From positions 496,001 through 560,000 of the forward strand of contig NZ_NIDE01000004.1 in the NCBI RefSeq assembly GCF_002197845.1: 64,000 nt of DNA. The letters run 5' to 3'. Below the pieces are notes generated by a model, which saw nothing but the letters and a program-made list of their open reading frames with translations, did not search any database and had not been told where the DNA came from. Position 1 is the first letter of the stretch. The number at the start of each line of letters is the position of its first letter. This document shows, one piece after another, positions 9,004 through 17,867 of the stretch. This stretch comes from Fimbriiglobus ruber. GTDB taxonomy: Bacteria; Planctomycetota; Planctomycetia; Gemmatales; Gemmataceae. A program made the position numbers and the translations under genes.

Positions 9004-9747
9004 ATGGCACAGGTCGCCGTCATCATCCCGGCCGCGGGCCGCTCGACCCGGTTCGGGGGGCTCGAAAAGAAGCCGTTCGCACCTCTCGACGGCCGACCAG
9101 TGTGGCAGCGGTCGGCCGAACTCTTCTGGTCCCGCCCGGACGTAACGAAAGTCTATCTCGTCGTCAGCCCGGACGACCGTGACGAGTTTCGCCAGCGGTT
9201 CGGGCACCTTCTCGCGTTCAACAACGCCCAACTCGTCTCCGGCGGGGCAGAGCGGTTCGAGTCCGTGGCGAACGCTCTGGCGGTGGTGCCAGAGGAGGTC
9301 GAGTTAGTCGCGGTACACGACGCTGTTCGCCCACTCACACCGCCTGCGCTGGTGGACGCCGTCTTCGCCGCCGCCGCCACGCACGGAGCCGCGCTCCTGG
9401 CGGTTCCGCTGGCCGACACACTCAAGCGCGTCGAAACGGGGTCTACGCAGGTACTGGAGACCGTGCCGCGCGGCGGCCTGTGGCAGGCCCAGACGCCGCA
9501 GGTATTCTGCCGCGATTGGCTCGTCGACGCCTATACTCGCAGGACGACGCTGCCGGGGCCAATCACGGACGACGCACAACTCGTCGAGGCCGCCGGGCAC
9601 CCGGTCCATGTCGTCACCGGCACAGCCCTCAACTTTAAAATCACCACGCAAGACGACCTCGCGCTTGCCGAGACCATCCTCCGCGCCCGTAACGCAAAGC
9701 CCGTCGAACGCCCCAGCCGGGCGTTCGACGACGACGCGAAGTGGTGA
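9004..9747 (+). CDS. ispD: 2-C-methyl-D-erythritol 4-phosphate cytidylyltransferase
   Basis: MEP-pathway enzyme that joins CTP and MEP to give CDP-ME for isoprenoid synthesis. The 247-residue protein starts with the nucleotide-binding signature IIPAAGRSTRFGG followed by the Lys of EKKPF. It has VAVHDAVRPL, the region conserved in IspD, and RGGLWQAQTPQVF near the C-terminal third. The length is normal for the family. A short basic C-terminal extension follows the conserved core. The ATG at 9004 directly precedes the conserved strand. Confidence 0.95.
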   Translation: MAQVAVIIPAAGRSTRFGGLEKKPFAPLDGRPVWQRSAELFWSRPDVTKVYLVVSPDDRDEFRQRFGHLLAFNNAQLVSGGAERFESVANALAVVPEEVELVAVHDAVRPLTPPALVDAVFAAAATHGAALLAVPLADTLKRVETGSTQVLETVPRGGLWQAQTPQVFCRDWLVDAYTRRTTLPGPITDDAQLVEAAGHPVHVVTGTALNFKITTQDDLALAETILRARNAKPVERPSRAFDDDAKW

Positions 9748-9803
9748 ATCCGGGGCACTCCACGATCGCGTGCCCCTGCCCCGCCATCCCAAGGCACTTC
9801 GTC

Positions 9804-11009
9804 ATGAACCGGCTCGTTTACGCCTGCCTGATCGTTCCGCTCGCCATGTCGACGCTCGCCGCCGCGGACGGCCCAATTCTCGACGACATGGACACAATCC
9901 GGTTCGCGCCGCCGAAAGAGAAGGGCACTGCCACACTCGTGGACGGGAAGGTTGGGAAGGCGGTCCGGTTCGACTTCGCGGACGGCTGCCAGAGCACGTT
10001 CTTTACCTCCCGACTCCGAGGTACGCCCGCGTGGGACAAGGTCGCGGGCTTCTCGTTCTGGGTCAAGGGCGACGGGTCGAACCACGGGGGCGGCCTACAG
10101 CTCATCTATGACGACGATTTCGCCGTGCGATTCGATTACCAGTTTTCGATCAAGGGGACCGACTGGCAAAAGGTGACGGTCGCCTGGCACGATCTGGTTC
10201 CGGTGCTGCCCGGGCCGCGATCGGTCCCGCTCGACCCGGCCGGTACGAACAAGCCGTCGAAGATTTCCGCCGTCTGGGTAGGCAAGTGGTGGTACTGGCG
10301 GGACTACGCGGCCCACTCGTTCACACTGGACGATCTGCGCCTTGAAGAGACGATCCCGGCCGACACACAGGACTACAAGCCGACCGGCGACCCGCTGGCC
10401 CGCACCCGCGCGAAACTGAAAGCGGGCCAGTCGCTGACGGTCGTGACGATGGGCGACTCGCTCACCGACACCCGCCACTGGGCCAACCGGACCGTCAACT
10501 GGCCGGCGCTTTTCCAGACGCGGGTCGCCGCCGATTTCAAATCGAAGGTGACGGTCGTGAACCCCGCCATTGGGGGAACGCAACTCCGACAGAATCTGGT
10601 GCTGATCCCACGATGGACGGCCGAGGCGCCCGAACCGGATCTGGTGACGATTTGTTTCGGCGGAAACGACTGGGATTCTGGAATGCGAGGCGAGCAATTC
10701 CGCGCGACCTGTGTCGACGCAATCGACCGCGTCCGGCGGGCGACCAAAGGCAAGGCGGACGTGTTACTCATCACGACCGTCCCGGCTGTCGAGCGGTGGA
10801 CGACAATGGCCGAACTGGCCGGTGCGTGTCGGACGGCCGCCAAGGACCGAAATGCCGGCCTCGCGGACGCCGAGAAAGCCTTCCACGACGCCGGCACAAC
10901 GAGTGGAAAGGAGCAACTGTACGTGGCTGACAAGGTCCACCTCGGGCCGCCCGGGCACACCCTCATGGTCGACAGCGTCCTGCGGGCCGTTGCCCCGGGT
11001 AGTCGTTAG
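9804..11009 (+). CDS. Secreted SGNH/GDSL hydrolase with N-terminal sugar-binding-like domain
   Basis: A 401-residue protein with a signal peptide (MNRLVYACLIVPLAMSTLAA). Residues ~25-190 form a beta-rich region resembling carbohydrate-binding modules (FRLxxWKGDG/FSFWVKGDGSNHGGG-type). The catalytic half follows: block I is VTMGDSLTD with the nucleophile Ser, block II has a Gly in the NPAIGG segment, block III is CFGGNDWD, and the C-terminal DKVHLGPPG carries the catalytic Asp-x-x-His. It is probably an esterase or deacetylase acting on polysaccharide outside the cell. The ATG at 9804 is chosen over the in-frame ATG at 9741, which overlaps ispD and would displace the signal peptide. Confidence 0.8.
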   Translation: MNRLVYACLIVPLAMSTLAAADGPILDDMDTIRFAPPKEKGTATLVDGKVGKAVRFDFADGCQSTFFTSRLRGTPAWDKVAGFSFWVKGDGSNHGGGLQLIYDDDFAVRFDYQFSIKGTDWQKVTVAWHDLVPVLPGPRSVPLDPAGTNKPSKISAVWVGKWWYWRDYAAHSFTLDDLRLEETIPADTQDYKPTGDPLARTRAKLKAGQSLTVVTMGDSLTDTRHWANRTVNWPALFQTRVAADFKSKVTVVNPAIGGTQLRQNLVLIPRWTAEAPEPDLVTICFGGNDWDSGMRGEQFRATCVDAIDRVRRATKGKADVLLITTVPAVERWTTMAELAGACRTAAKDRNAGLADAEKAFHDAGTTSGKEQLYVADKVHLGPPGHTLMVDSVLRAVAPGSR

Positions 11010-11239
11010 CGCGAACGCACCGAACCTTACGTTTCCTGACTCGTGTCGCTCATCATTCCGTGTCGCATGCCGGGCCGATCGGATCATCCGGTCGATCCGG
11101 CTTAACCTCGTTTTCTTACGCGACAGTTATTTTCCACACACACAGCGTCCGCAGTCGGGTAAAGTGGTAGATGACGAGTCACTTCCCCGTGGGACTTCAC
11201 CCCACACGCAGGATCTCATCGCCCAGGAGGAGAACGAAC

Positions 11240-11725
11240 ATGGAACGGCCGGCCATTTTAGACGCGTTCGCGTCGCACGATTTTTTGCGTCGGTTGGACA
11301 ACCGCTGCCTGATGGACCTCGCCAGTGGTGTCCGCCCGTTCGCGGTCGACGCGGGCGGGTATTTGACCCGAAAAGGAGAACACGCGCGGGCTCTTTACCT
11401 CATCCAAACGGGCTCGGTCGCGGTCGAAAGCGACAACGACAGTCCCGCCCCGTTCGAGATGATCGGCGCGGGCGGGGTCGTCGGGTGGTCGTGGTTGGTA
11501 CCGCCGCACCGGTGGCAATACTCTTGCCGAGCCGTCGAACCGGTCCAGGGTCTGATGTTTGACGCCGAATGGCTCCGCGACCGGTGCGAAAAGAACCACG
11601 AACTCGGGTTCCACCTGTTGAAAGAAATGATCGCGAGCATCGCCCGCCAGTTGAGTGGGGAACGGCACGAGGAAAAGGAAGTCGAGGAATACGCGGCGTT
11701 CGCGGTCGGCGAACCGGTGGGATGA
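11240..11725 (+). CDS. Cyclic nucleotide-binding domain protein (Crp/Fnr-like, no HTH)
   Basis: A 161-residue protein consisting of a cNMP-binding jelly roll: YLTRKGEHARALYLIQTGSVAV, then GGVVGWSWLVPPHRW, then the C helix. There is no helix-turn-helix afterwards, so it is not a complete Crp-type regulator. The phosphate-binding cassette Arg is not obvious, so the ligand is uncertain. An excellent Shine-Dalgarno (AGGAGG, about ten bases upstream) selects the ATG at 11240 over an ATG at 11171. Confidence 0.75.
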   Translation: MERPAILDAFASHDFLRRLDNRCLMDLASGVRPFAVDAGGYLTRKGEHARALYLIQTGSVAVESDNDSPAPFEMIGAGGVVGWSWLVPPHRWQYSCRAVEPVQGLMFDAEWLRDRCEKNHELGFHLLKEMIASIARQLSGERHEEKEVEEYAAFAVGEPVG

Positions 11726-11788
11726 CGGGAAACGCCCCGCGGGTGAGGACGGAATACACCCCCGCGGGACGGCCGTTCGGTGCGATGA

Positions 11789-12580
11789 TCAGTTCAGCGG
11801 CAGGTGATCGCGGCCCGGCAGTTGGACCGGGACCAGCGCTCCTTTGCCCCCGTGGACGAGTTTGTACAAATCGTCGGCCCCGACCGGGTGGGGGAGGGCG
11901 AACTGCTCGCCGTACATGAACCCGCAGCGAGCGCCCTGGTAGCCGTTCGCGCAACTGATGAAATGCTTCACTTTCACGAACCGGTCCGCGTCGAACTGCG
12001 ATTCGTACGCGCGGATGGCTTCGAGTTTCTGCTCCATCGTTTCGGAGATGTCGATCACGAACGTGCTGTGAAAGTGCCGTTGTTCGGCGTCCGTCGGCAT
12101 GAGTGCGTAGACCAGGTGCGGGACGCGGTAGGGGGCGGTGTGATCAAACCGCTCGTCCCACTTGGTGAGCTGGGAGTAAAAGCGGGACGCCTCGGCGATG
12201 AGGTGCCCCTGGTGGTGGTCCGGCGACGCGGCCGGCGTCCGCCCGGCGGCGGCGATCAGGAGCGACGGCCGGTAGCGGCGGAGTTCCGTAGCGAGGCGGA
12301 AGCGAGCCTCCGGGCCGTCCATCAGAACGCGGTTCGGAAGCTGAAGGTTCACGCGCACTTGAACCCCGAGTGCAAACCGGGCGGCCTCGGCTTCCTTGAC
12401 CCGCGTTTCGAGACTGCCCCTTGGGGTGGGTTCCCCACTCGTCAGGTCGAAAATGCCGACCTTGTACCCTTGTTTCACCAGTTTGGCGAGCGTACCACCG
12501 CACAGGATCTCAAGGTCGTCCGGGTGCGGCGCGACGGCTACCACGTCGAGTTTATCCACGGTCGCGTTTGAAGTGCTCAT
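11789..12580 (-). CDS. PIG-L/LmbE family deacetylase
   Basis: A 263-residue protein with the zinc-binding AHPDD-type motif (APHPDDLEILCGGTL, residues 17-31) that defines the LmbE/PIG-L family. A second zinc ligand lies in SPDHHQGHLIAEA. Members remove acetyl groups from N-acetylglucosaminyl compounds, including bacillithiol/mycothiol precursors and lipid-linked sugars. The region after residue ~190 (CANGYQGARCGFMYGEQF) is typical of BshB1-like proteins, but no other thiol-biosynthesis gene is nearby, so no symbol is given. Confidence 0.85.
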   Translation of the reverse strand: MSTSNATVDKLDVVAVAPHPDDLEILCGGTLAKLVKQGYKVGIFDLTSGEPTPRGSLETRVKEAEAARFALGVQVRVNLQLPNRVLMDGPEARFRLATELRRYRPSLLIAAAGRTPAASPDHHQGHLIAEASRFYSQLTKWDERFDHTAPYRVPHLVYALMPTDAEQRHFHSTFVIDISETMEQKLEAIRAYESQFDADRFVKVKHFISCANGYQGARCGFMYGEQFALPHPVGADDLYKLVHGGKGALVPVQLPGRDHLPLN

Positions 12581-12607
12581 TTCGTCCCTTCGTGAACTCG
12601 TCTGAGG

Positions 12608-13125
12608 TTAGACACACGCACAAAGCGCACAGTCGAGACAATTAATACAAGTACAGGTGATGTCGCCACAACTCGTACAGTCGTCGCAAGTCGACGATTT
12701 CTTGGAGGTTCCTTTGCCCACATCGTCGTCCGCGAAATCCTCACGTCGCGCATGTAGCCCCAGGAGTTTCGTCGCCAGGTCGAATACGGACCCGAAGGCC
12801 GTAGCCGTCGGTTCTACGTAGTCTCCTAGCGATACCGGCTTCCTCGCAACTTCTAACGCATGGTGGTCTGGCGACCAACCCGGCGAGCGTCTCGCGGCAC
12901 CGCGGCTCGAACGTGGCGACGTACCGTTCCGCCCGCGCGATCGGCCCCCGCAACGCGGCCCGGACGATTCGCGCGGGCACAGACCCATCGTCGCGCACGT
13001 CGTCGTCGAGTTTGGTCGCTGCGGGCATTACGCCGACGGCCGTACCACCGCCCGTGCGAGCAAAGCCGGGCGTAACTTTGTCGGTATTCAAAGGTGTGCG
13101 GGCGGGGGTTGAGAAAGCCGAACAT
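12608..13125 (-). pseudogene. Decayed gene, pieces in three frames (possibly DUF5685-like)
   Basis: Coding-like segments appear in three successive frames on the minus strand. The first is MFGFLNPRPHTFEYRQSYAR starting at 13125. The second is ATKLDDDVRDDGSVPARIVR followed by ALRGPIARAERYVATFEPR. The third is HHALEVARKPVSLGDYVEP followed by TATAFGSVFDLATKLLGL and a Cys-rich end (TCDDCTSC..CINCLDCALC). Together they resemble a planctomycete DUF5685-type protein with a large internal deletion after the first ~22 residues and a frameshift near 12860-12880. The family assignment is from memory of the motif order and is tentative. It lies just outside the left end of the ISNCY element. Confidence 0.5.
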
Positions 13126-13271
13126 GGGCGACCCTGGCGTGAGCGGAACCGGTCCGCGGTATCGTACCCTCGCCCGCCGCCGCGGAAAAAGGCCGCTCTG
13201 TTGAAACACATTAGAAATGTCCGGCCTTAACTCGTTAGAAATGTCCTCCTTGTTCATGCCAAGGAGGACGT

Positions 13272-14609
13272 ATGTCTACCGAGCTACAAGATTGGGGCAT
13301 TCTAGCCATGAGTCAGCGCGAGCGTGACGTTTTGGCGATTCTGAAGGCGGTGGTATCGGGAGATCGGACGGTTACGGAAGCCGCTGGTTTGTTGAAGTTG
13401 AGCGCGCGTCAGGTCCGGCGACTGAAGGGCAAACTGAAGACCCAGGGTGACAGCGCCCTGGTGCATGGCCTTCGAGGTCAGCCGTCGAATCGCTGCCTGG
13501 AAGCCAAGCTGCGAACGCAGGTGCTGGCGGCGTACCGCCAGCGTTACCGCGACTTCGGCCCCACCTTCGCGTGCGAGAAGTTGGCGGAAGAAGGGTTGAA
13601 GGTGGGCGTCGAAACGCTGCGTCGCTGGTTGCTGGCCGAGGGCTTGTGGGAACGCCAACGTCGCCGTGACCCGCATCGCAGTCGTCGGCCGCGACGGGCT
13701 TGTTTGGGCGAGTTGGTGCAGATGGACGCCTCGGTGCATGAGTGGCTGGAGGGTCGCGGCGAGACGATCGTTCTGATCACCATGATCGATGACGCCACCA
13801 GCCGCGTCGAAGCGAAGTTTTACCGGCATGGGAGCGTGGAATCGCACCTGGATTTGTTGGGGGTCTGGCTGCGGAAATACGGCCGACCGCTGGCGGTTTA
13901 CACGGATCGACACAGCATCTTCGAGCCGCACGAGAAGGGACGTCCGCTCGCCGATCCCGACGCGCAAACGCAGTTTGGCCGAGCGCTCGGCGAACTGGCC
14001 ATAGAGTTGATTCGGGCGCACAGTCCCCAGGCGAAGGGACGTGTCGAGCGTTCGTTTGGCACGGCTCAGGATCGGTGGGTCAAGGAACTGCGGTTGGCCA
14101 AGGTCACGACCTGCGAGGACGCCAACGCGTTGTTGGCGAAACTCCTTCCCGACCACAACAAGCGGTTCGCCAAGCCGGCGCGTCAGCCAAACGATGCCCA
14201 TCGACCGTTGGGTCGAGATCACAAGCTGGCGTCGATCCTGTCGATTCAGAGCGAGCGGGTGGTGAGCAACGACTACGTGGTGCGTTTCGCGAATACGTTC
14301 TACCAATTGTTGCCGCCAGCGTACCCGGGAGAGCGTGGCGGCTGGGTGGTGATTGAGCAGAGACTGGATGGGACGCTGCACATTCGGTTCGGGAAGCGTC
14401 ATTTGCCGTACCAGGAGATCACCGTGGGGGCAGCCTTGGGGGCTCTGCCCCCAAACCCCCGGAGTTTAGCGCATCAGCGGCCGATGCCAGTGCGGAGACG
14501 ACGGGACGGGAGCCGGTCAAGGACTCCCGTCCCGCGGGCATGCAGCCGACTGCCGGACGCTCGGGTCGCACTCCTGCGGAGCCCTATCCTTCCGGCGGCG
14601 AGGAGGTAG
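13272..14609 (+). CDS. ISNCY-family transposase with displaced C-terminus
   Basis: A DDE transposase. N-terminal helix-turn-helix modules (SQRERDVLAILKAV; AAGLLKLSARQVRRL) are followed by a catalytic core: VQMDASVHEWLEGRG (first Asp), VYTDRHSIF (second Asp) and GRVERSFG (Glu). The ATG at 13272 follows an AAGGAGG ribosome-binding site. After LPYQEI (about 14420) the frame runs through a short GC-rich palindrome and then a low-complexity Arg-rich tail. The expected family C-terminus (RSYRPAPNHPWRKRL, ending 14668) is present in another frame, so the gene carries a frame disruption around 14430-14460. Confidence 0.8.
   Translation: MSTELQDWGILAMSQRERDVLAILKAVVSGDRTVTEAAGLLKLSARQVRRLKGKLKTQGDSALVHGLRGQPSNRCLEAKLRTQVLAAYRQRYRDFGPTFACEKLAEEGLKVGVETLRRWLLAEGLWERQRRRDPHRSRRPRRACLGELVQMDASVHEWLEGRGETIVLITMIDDATSRVEAKFYRHGSVESHLDLLGVWLRKYGRPLAVYTDRHSIFEPHEKGRPLADPDAQTQFGRALGELAIELIRAHSPQAKGRVERSFGTAQDRWVKELRLAKVTTCEDANALLAKLLPDHNKRFAKPARQPNDAHRPLGRDHKLASILSIQSERVVSNDYVVRFANTFYQLLPPAYPGERGGWVVIEQRLDGTLHIRFGKRHLPYQEITVGAALGALPPNPRSLAHQRPMPVRRRRDGSRSRTPVPRACSRLPDARVALLRSPILPAARR
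14436..14454. repeat. 19-bp GC-rich palindrome inside transposase gene
   Basis: TTGGGGGC-TCT-GCCCCCAA is a perfect 8-bp inverted repeat with a 3-nt loop, flanked by further G and C runs. It sits exactly where the transposase frame changes. An inserted REP-like hairpin is a plausible cause of the frameshift. Confidence 0.6.
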
Positions 14610-14777
14610 ATAACCCGAAGCGATCGTACCGTCCAGCTCCAAATCATCCTTGGCGAAAACGTCTATGATGAGTGGAAATATGTCCCGGGGGGAGGACATT
14701 TCTATTGGGGCCAAACCCCGGACATTTCTAATGGGGCGTGACAGTTCCTCGGGGCTTACCTCTGTTCTTACCACTTC

Positions 14778-15203
14778 ATGTATTACGATGTTTTGTTATC
14801 CGTTTTGCCCCTGGCTGTACTTATCGTCGGAGTGCCCCCGGTACCAACGGCGAGTGGAACGGACTGTGAGCCCAAAGCGATCGCGGCAACATCCGACAAA
14901 GCGGGATGGTGGCTCGCGATCACGTTTTTCTTTCTGCTAGCCTTGCTTGCGGTCGAAAATCGAGCCCCACGCGACACGCGCGACCGCCCGCCCACTGACA
15001 GCGGGCCCGTGGATCCGTTCGGTCTTTCGACACCTATTCCTCTGTATTTACCGTGGGATACGCTTATTTTGCTAGTGTTGTGGGGTTGCTGCGGTACTCT
15101 CCTGCTTGTCCGAAAATGGAACACCGCGCCAGCCTCATGCGAAGCCCTCGTTGCTCAGGTGCCCCAGCCGATTTCCACCGCCAGCCTGAGGTGCGGTCAC
15201 TGA
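14778..15203 (+). CDS. Hypothetical small membrane protein
   Basis: A 141-codon ORF directly right of the IS. Three hydrophobic segments are visible (YYDVLLSVLPLAVLIVGV, WWLAITFFFLLALLAV, LPWDTLILLVLWGCCGTLLL), separated by a polar loop rich in Asp/Arg/Pro. Codon use is unlike the neighbours, with many A/T third positions (TAT, GTT, TTG, TTA, GTA). This suggests transferred or non-coding origin. No family is recognised. It may be a remnant of a larger gene disturbed by the IS. Confidence 0.4.
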   Translation: MYYDVLLSVLPLAVLIVGVPPVPTASGTDCEPKAIAATSDKAGWWLAITFFFLLALLAVENRAPRDTRDRPPTDSGPVDPFGLSTPIPLYLPWDTLILLVLWGCCGTLLLVRKWNTAPASCEALVAQVPQPISTASLRCGH

Positions 15204-15294
15204 GGTTCTTGTTGATTTGTGCCTGTTGCTGGAAGCCCACGAGGCAGATAGGATCAATCGGCGTCCGTCCCGTTTGCCGACCTCGTGGTGCCCG

Positions 15295-16635
15295 ATGCCC
15301 GCTCCTGATCCCCTTGCCGCCCTCCGGGACGCGGCGGCTTTGTCGCCCGACAACCTCCCCCTCCGCCAACACCTGGCCGAATCGTACCGCGGCCTCGGCC
15401 GGTTCGCGGAGGCCGAGCAGGAATACAAGTCCGCCCTCGCCCGCTTCCCCGACCACGCCGTGCTGAAAGTCGGGCTCGCCCAGACCTATTACCAGCAAAG
15501 CAAACCCGGCCCGGCTCTCGTTATCGTCGAAGACTTGCTCAAGCGCCCGAACACTCCGCCGGCCGCCACCCTCCTTCACGCCCGGCTGTTGTTTCAGGCC
15601 GGGGATGTGGACCGGGCCGTGCATCAATACAAGGACGCGATCGCCACCGAGCCGACGCTGGCGGACTCCGAGTTCGCCGGCCGGCTCGGGATCGGGGCAG
15701 ACGAAGAGGAATCGGAAGTCGTCGACGGCCGCCTGCGGGCCGCGGACGGCGACGGCGGGGACGACGTCCCGACCGAAGTGGAGCGGCCGAAGATCACCTT
15801 CACAGACGTCGGCGGGATGGAAGGTGTCAAGGACGAGATCCGGCTCAAGATCATTCACCCGCTCCAGCACGCGGATCTGTACAAGGCTTACGGCAAGGCG
15901 ATCGGCGGCGGCATCCTCATGTACGGCCCCCCGGGTTGCGGGAAGACTCACCTGGCGAGGGCCACGGCCGGGGAGGTGCGGGCCGGGTTCGTGGCCGTCG
16001 GGATCAACGACGTCCTCGACATGTGGATGGGGAACAGCGAGCGGAATCTGCACCAGATCTTCGCCCAGGCCCGGCGGAACAAGCCCTGCGTCCTGTTCTT
16101 CGACGAGGTCGACGCCCTCGCGGCCAGCCGGTCGGACATGCGGCAGAGCGCCGGTCGGATGCTCATCAACCAGTTCCTGTCGGAACTGGACGGCGTCCAG
16201 ACGTCGAACGACGGCATCCTCATCCTGGCGGCGACGAACGCCCCCTGGCACTTGGATTCGGCGTTCCGCCGCCCCGGCCGGTTCGACCGCATCCTGTTCG
16301 TCCCCCCGCCGGACGCGCCGGCGCGGGCCGCCACCCTGCGCATCCTCTGCACCGGGAAGCCGGTGAAGGACATCGACTACGACGCCGTCGCGAAGCGGAC
16401 CGACGGCTTCAGCGGGGCCGACCTGAAAGGGCTGATAGACGTGGCGGTGGAGGCGAAACTGCGGGCGGCCATGAAGACCGGCATCCCGCACCCCCTGACC
16501 ACCGCCGACCTGGCGGCCGCCGCGGGGAAGGTGAAGCCGTCCACTGCCGCGTGGTTCGCGACGGCGAAGAATCACGCGCTTTACGCGAACCAGGGCGGGG
16601 ATTACGACGACGTGCTCAAATATATGAAGCTGTAA
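15295..16635 (+). CDS. TPR-AAA+ ATPase fusion
   Basis: A 446-residue protein. Residues 1-~125 form TPR-like helical pairs (LPLRQHLAESYRGLGRFAEA; LHARLLFQAGDVDRAVHQY). An acidic linker follows, then an AAA+ module of the FtsH/CDC48 class: VGGMEGVKDEIR, Walker A GPPGCGKT (211-218), Walker B VLFFDEVDAL (about 266-275), sensor 1 LAATNAPWHLD, arginine finger segment RRPGRFDR, and FSGADLKGL in the lid. The ATG at 15295 is chosen because TPR similarity begins just after it. Its stop overlaps the start of the next gene (TAATG). It is probably an ATP-driven remodelling factor whose substrate is recruited by the TPRs. Confidence 0.8.
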   Translation: MPAPDPLAALRDAAALSPDNLPLRQHLAESYRGLGRFAEAEQEYKSALARFPDHAVLKVGLAQTYYQQSKPGPALVIVEDLLKRPNTPPAATLLHARLLFQAGDVDRAVHQYKDAIATEPTLADSEFAGRLGIGADEEESEVVDGRLRAADGDGGDDVPTEVERPKITFTDVGGMEGVKDEIRLKIIHPLQHADLYKAYGKAIGGGILMYGPPGCGKTHLARATAGEVRAGFVAVGINDVLDMWMGNSERNLHQIFAQARRNKPCVLFFDEVDALAASRSDMRQSAGRMLINQFLSELDGVQTSNDGILILAATNAPWHLDSAFRRPGRFDRILFVPPPDAPARAATLRILCTGKPVKDIDYDAVAKRTDGFSGADLKGLIDVAVEAKLRAAMKTGIPHPLTTADLAAAAGKVKPSTAAWFATAKNHALYANQGGDYDDVLKYMKL

Positions 16636-17867
16636 TGGACGCGCTGCGTAGGCGAGCCGAGGTGCTGCTGTACGAACTCAATCGCCCAGCGGACGCGGAG
16701 CCGTTGATTCGTGACGCACTGGCTGCCGACCCGAAAAACGCGCACTTACACTGCATGCTCAGTCACAGTCTGAGGTGTAGAAACCGGCCGTGGGCGGCGA
16801 TCCAAGCCGCTCGTGAGGCCGTCGGCTTGTCGCCGGAATGGGCCTACGCTCACTACACACTCGGCATGGCGCGAGTGGCTAATGCGGCCTGGCACGGCGC
16901 CGTTCGCTCGTTTCGGGAAGCCATCCGGTGCAACCCGTCGGACGCCGATTATTATTACTGGCTGGCCGTTTCCCTTCGGGCCGACGGATTCAAGAAGCGT
17001 GCTCAAAAAGTGATCGAGGACGGTCTGCTTGTTGCCCCCGACCATACTCGCTGCCTGAACATCCTGGCCGCCTGCCTGACCGAACGCGGGAAATGCTCCG
17101 AAGCAGTCCGCGTACTGACCCGCTCTCTGGCCATCGATCCGTTGAAAGTCGAAACCCACGTCGGGCTGGGGAAGGTTCTACTTCTGCAATGGAGACTTTT
17201 CCGAGCGGCCTGGCACCTCCAAGCCGCAACGCGGTTGGCCCCGACAGACCAGACGTGCCAACAATGGCTTCGAGACGCCGTGGCCCGTCTCAGTCACCTC
17301 ATCTATTGGCCGGTTTTCGTTCTACTCGTCTTGGCGGTCGGCACTCCGGCGGTATATCTCGACATCTGGCTCCGGCCGGCAGAAACCGACAACGTCGTCT
17401 GTGCGGTCTTTTCCGCGTCGGTGACGCTCGGGCTTCTTGGGTTCCGTCGGCGGTTTCGCGAAGCCGTGACACTGTTCCCCCTCCGACTCGGCCAGGAGGT
17501 CCACACACGGGCCGACCGCCGGTACGCGGTCGCCGGCTTGCTCGCGTATTCCGTCACATTGGCCACGTCGATAACCGTGGCGGCGATGGGTCCGCGATTA
17601 CCGCCGGCCGGGAGTGAACTGTTCCCTTTGTTTGCCGGGTGTACATTTCCACTCGTGCCGGTCCTTGTGTGGTTGGACTGGCGGACACGGCATCCTAATT
17701 TGTCACGGGCCGGGGTGACACTTTTGATCGCCGTCCAGGTCGCCGTGATTATGGCTGCGCTGTTGCCCGTCGCGGGACCAATGCGTGATTTGATGTTCAT
17801 CACTGCTTTTTTTCTGACGTGTATTTTCTGGGTATTACCGCTTGGTGGAAACCTAATTGATGCGTAA
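16635..17867 (+). CDS. TPR protein with six membrane helices
   Basis: A 410-residue protein. Residues 1-~215 are TPR repeats (for example AEPLIRDALAADPKNAHLHC, YAHYTLGMARVANAAWHGAV, LNILAACLTERGKCSEAVRV). The C-terminal half has about six transmembrane segments (around residues 223-243, 255-271, 297-318, 330-350, 358-380, 384-404). The start overlaps the AAA+ stop by one base, so the two genes are probably translationally coupled. It is not a recognised family. The layout suggests a membrane anchor presenting TPRs to the cytoplasm. Confidence 0.75.
   Translation: MDALRRRAEVLLYELNRPADAEPLIRDALAADPKNAHLHCMLSHSLRCRNRPWAAIQAAREAVGLSPEWAYAHYTLGMARVANAAWHGAVRSFREAIRCNPSDADYYYWLAVSLRADGFKKRAQKVIEDGLLVAPDHTRCLNILAACLTERGKCSEAVRVLTRSLAIDPLKVETHVGLGKVLLLQWRLFRAAWHLQAATRLAPTDQTCQQWLRDAVARLSHLIYWPVFVLLVLAVGTPAVYLDIWLRPAETDNVVCAVFSASVTLGLLGFRRRFREAVTLFPLRLGQEVHTRADRRYAVAGLLAYSVTLATSITVAAMGPRLPPAGSELFPLFAGCTFPLVPVLVWLDWRTRHPNLSRAGVTLLIAVQVAVIMAALLPVAGPMRDLMFITAFFLTCIFWVLPLGGNLIDA

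Larger units (their letters stand above)
13209..14733 (+). mobile_element. ISNCY-family insertion sequence
   Basis: The ends are defined by a perfect 16-bp terminal inverted repeat (13209-13224 and 14718-14733; CATTAGAAATGTCCGG). Each end carries a second, inner copy of the TAGAAATGTCC core (13234-13249 and 14691-14706), giving paired binding sites. One transposase gene lies inside. No target-site duplication is evident. Confidence 0.8.

Noticed and set aside
15064-16575. 503-codon minus-strand ORF opposite the TPR-AAA+ gene
   Set aside because: It is antisense to a clear AAA+ coding sequence and reads as Arg/Gly-rich low complexity; a GC-rich shadow frame.
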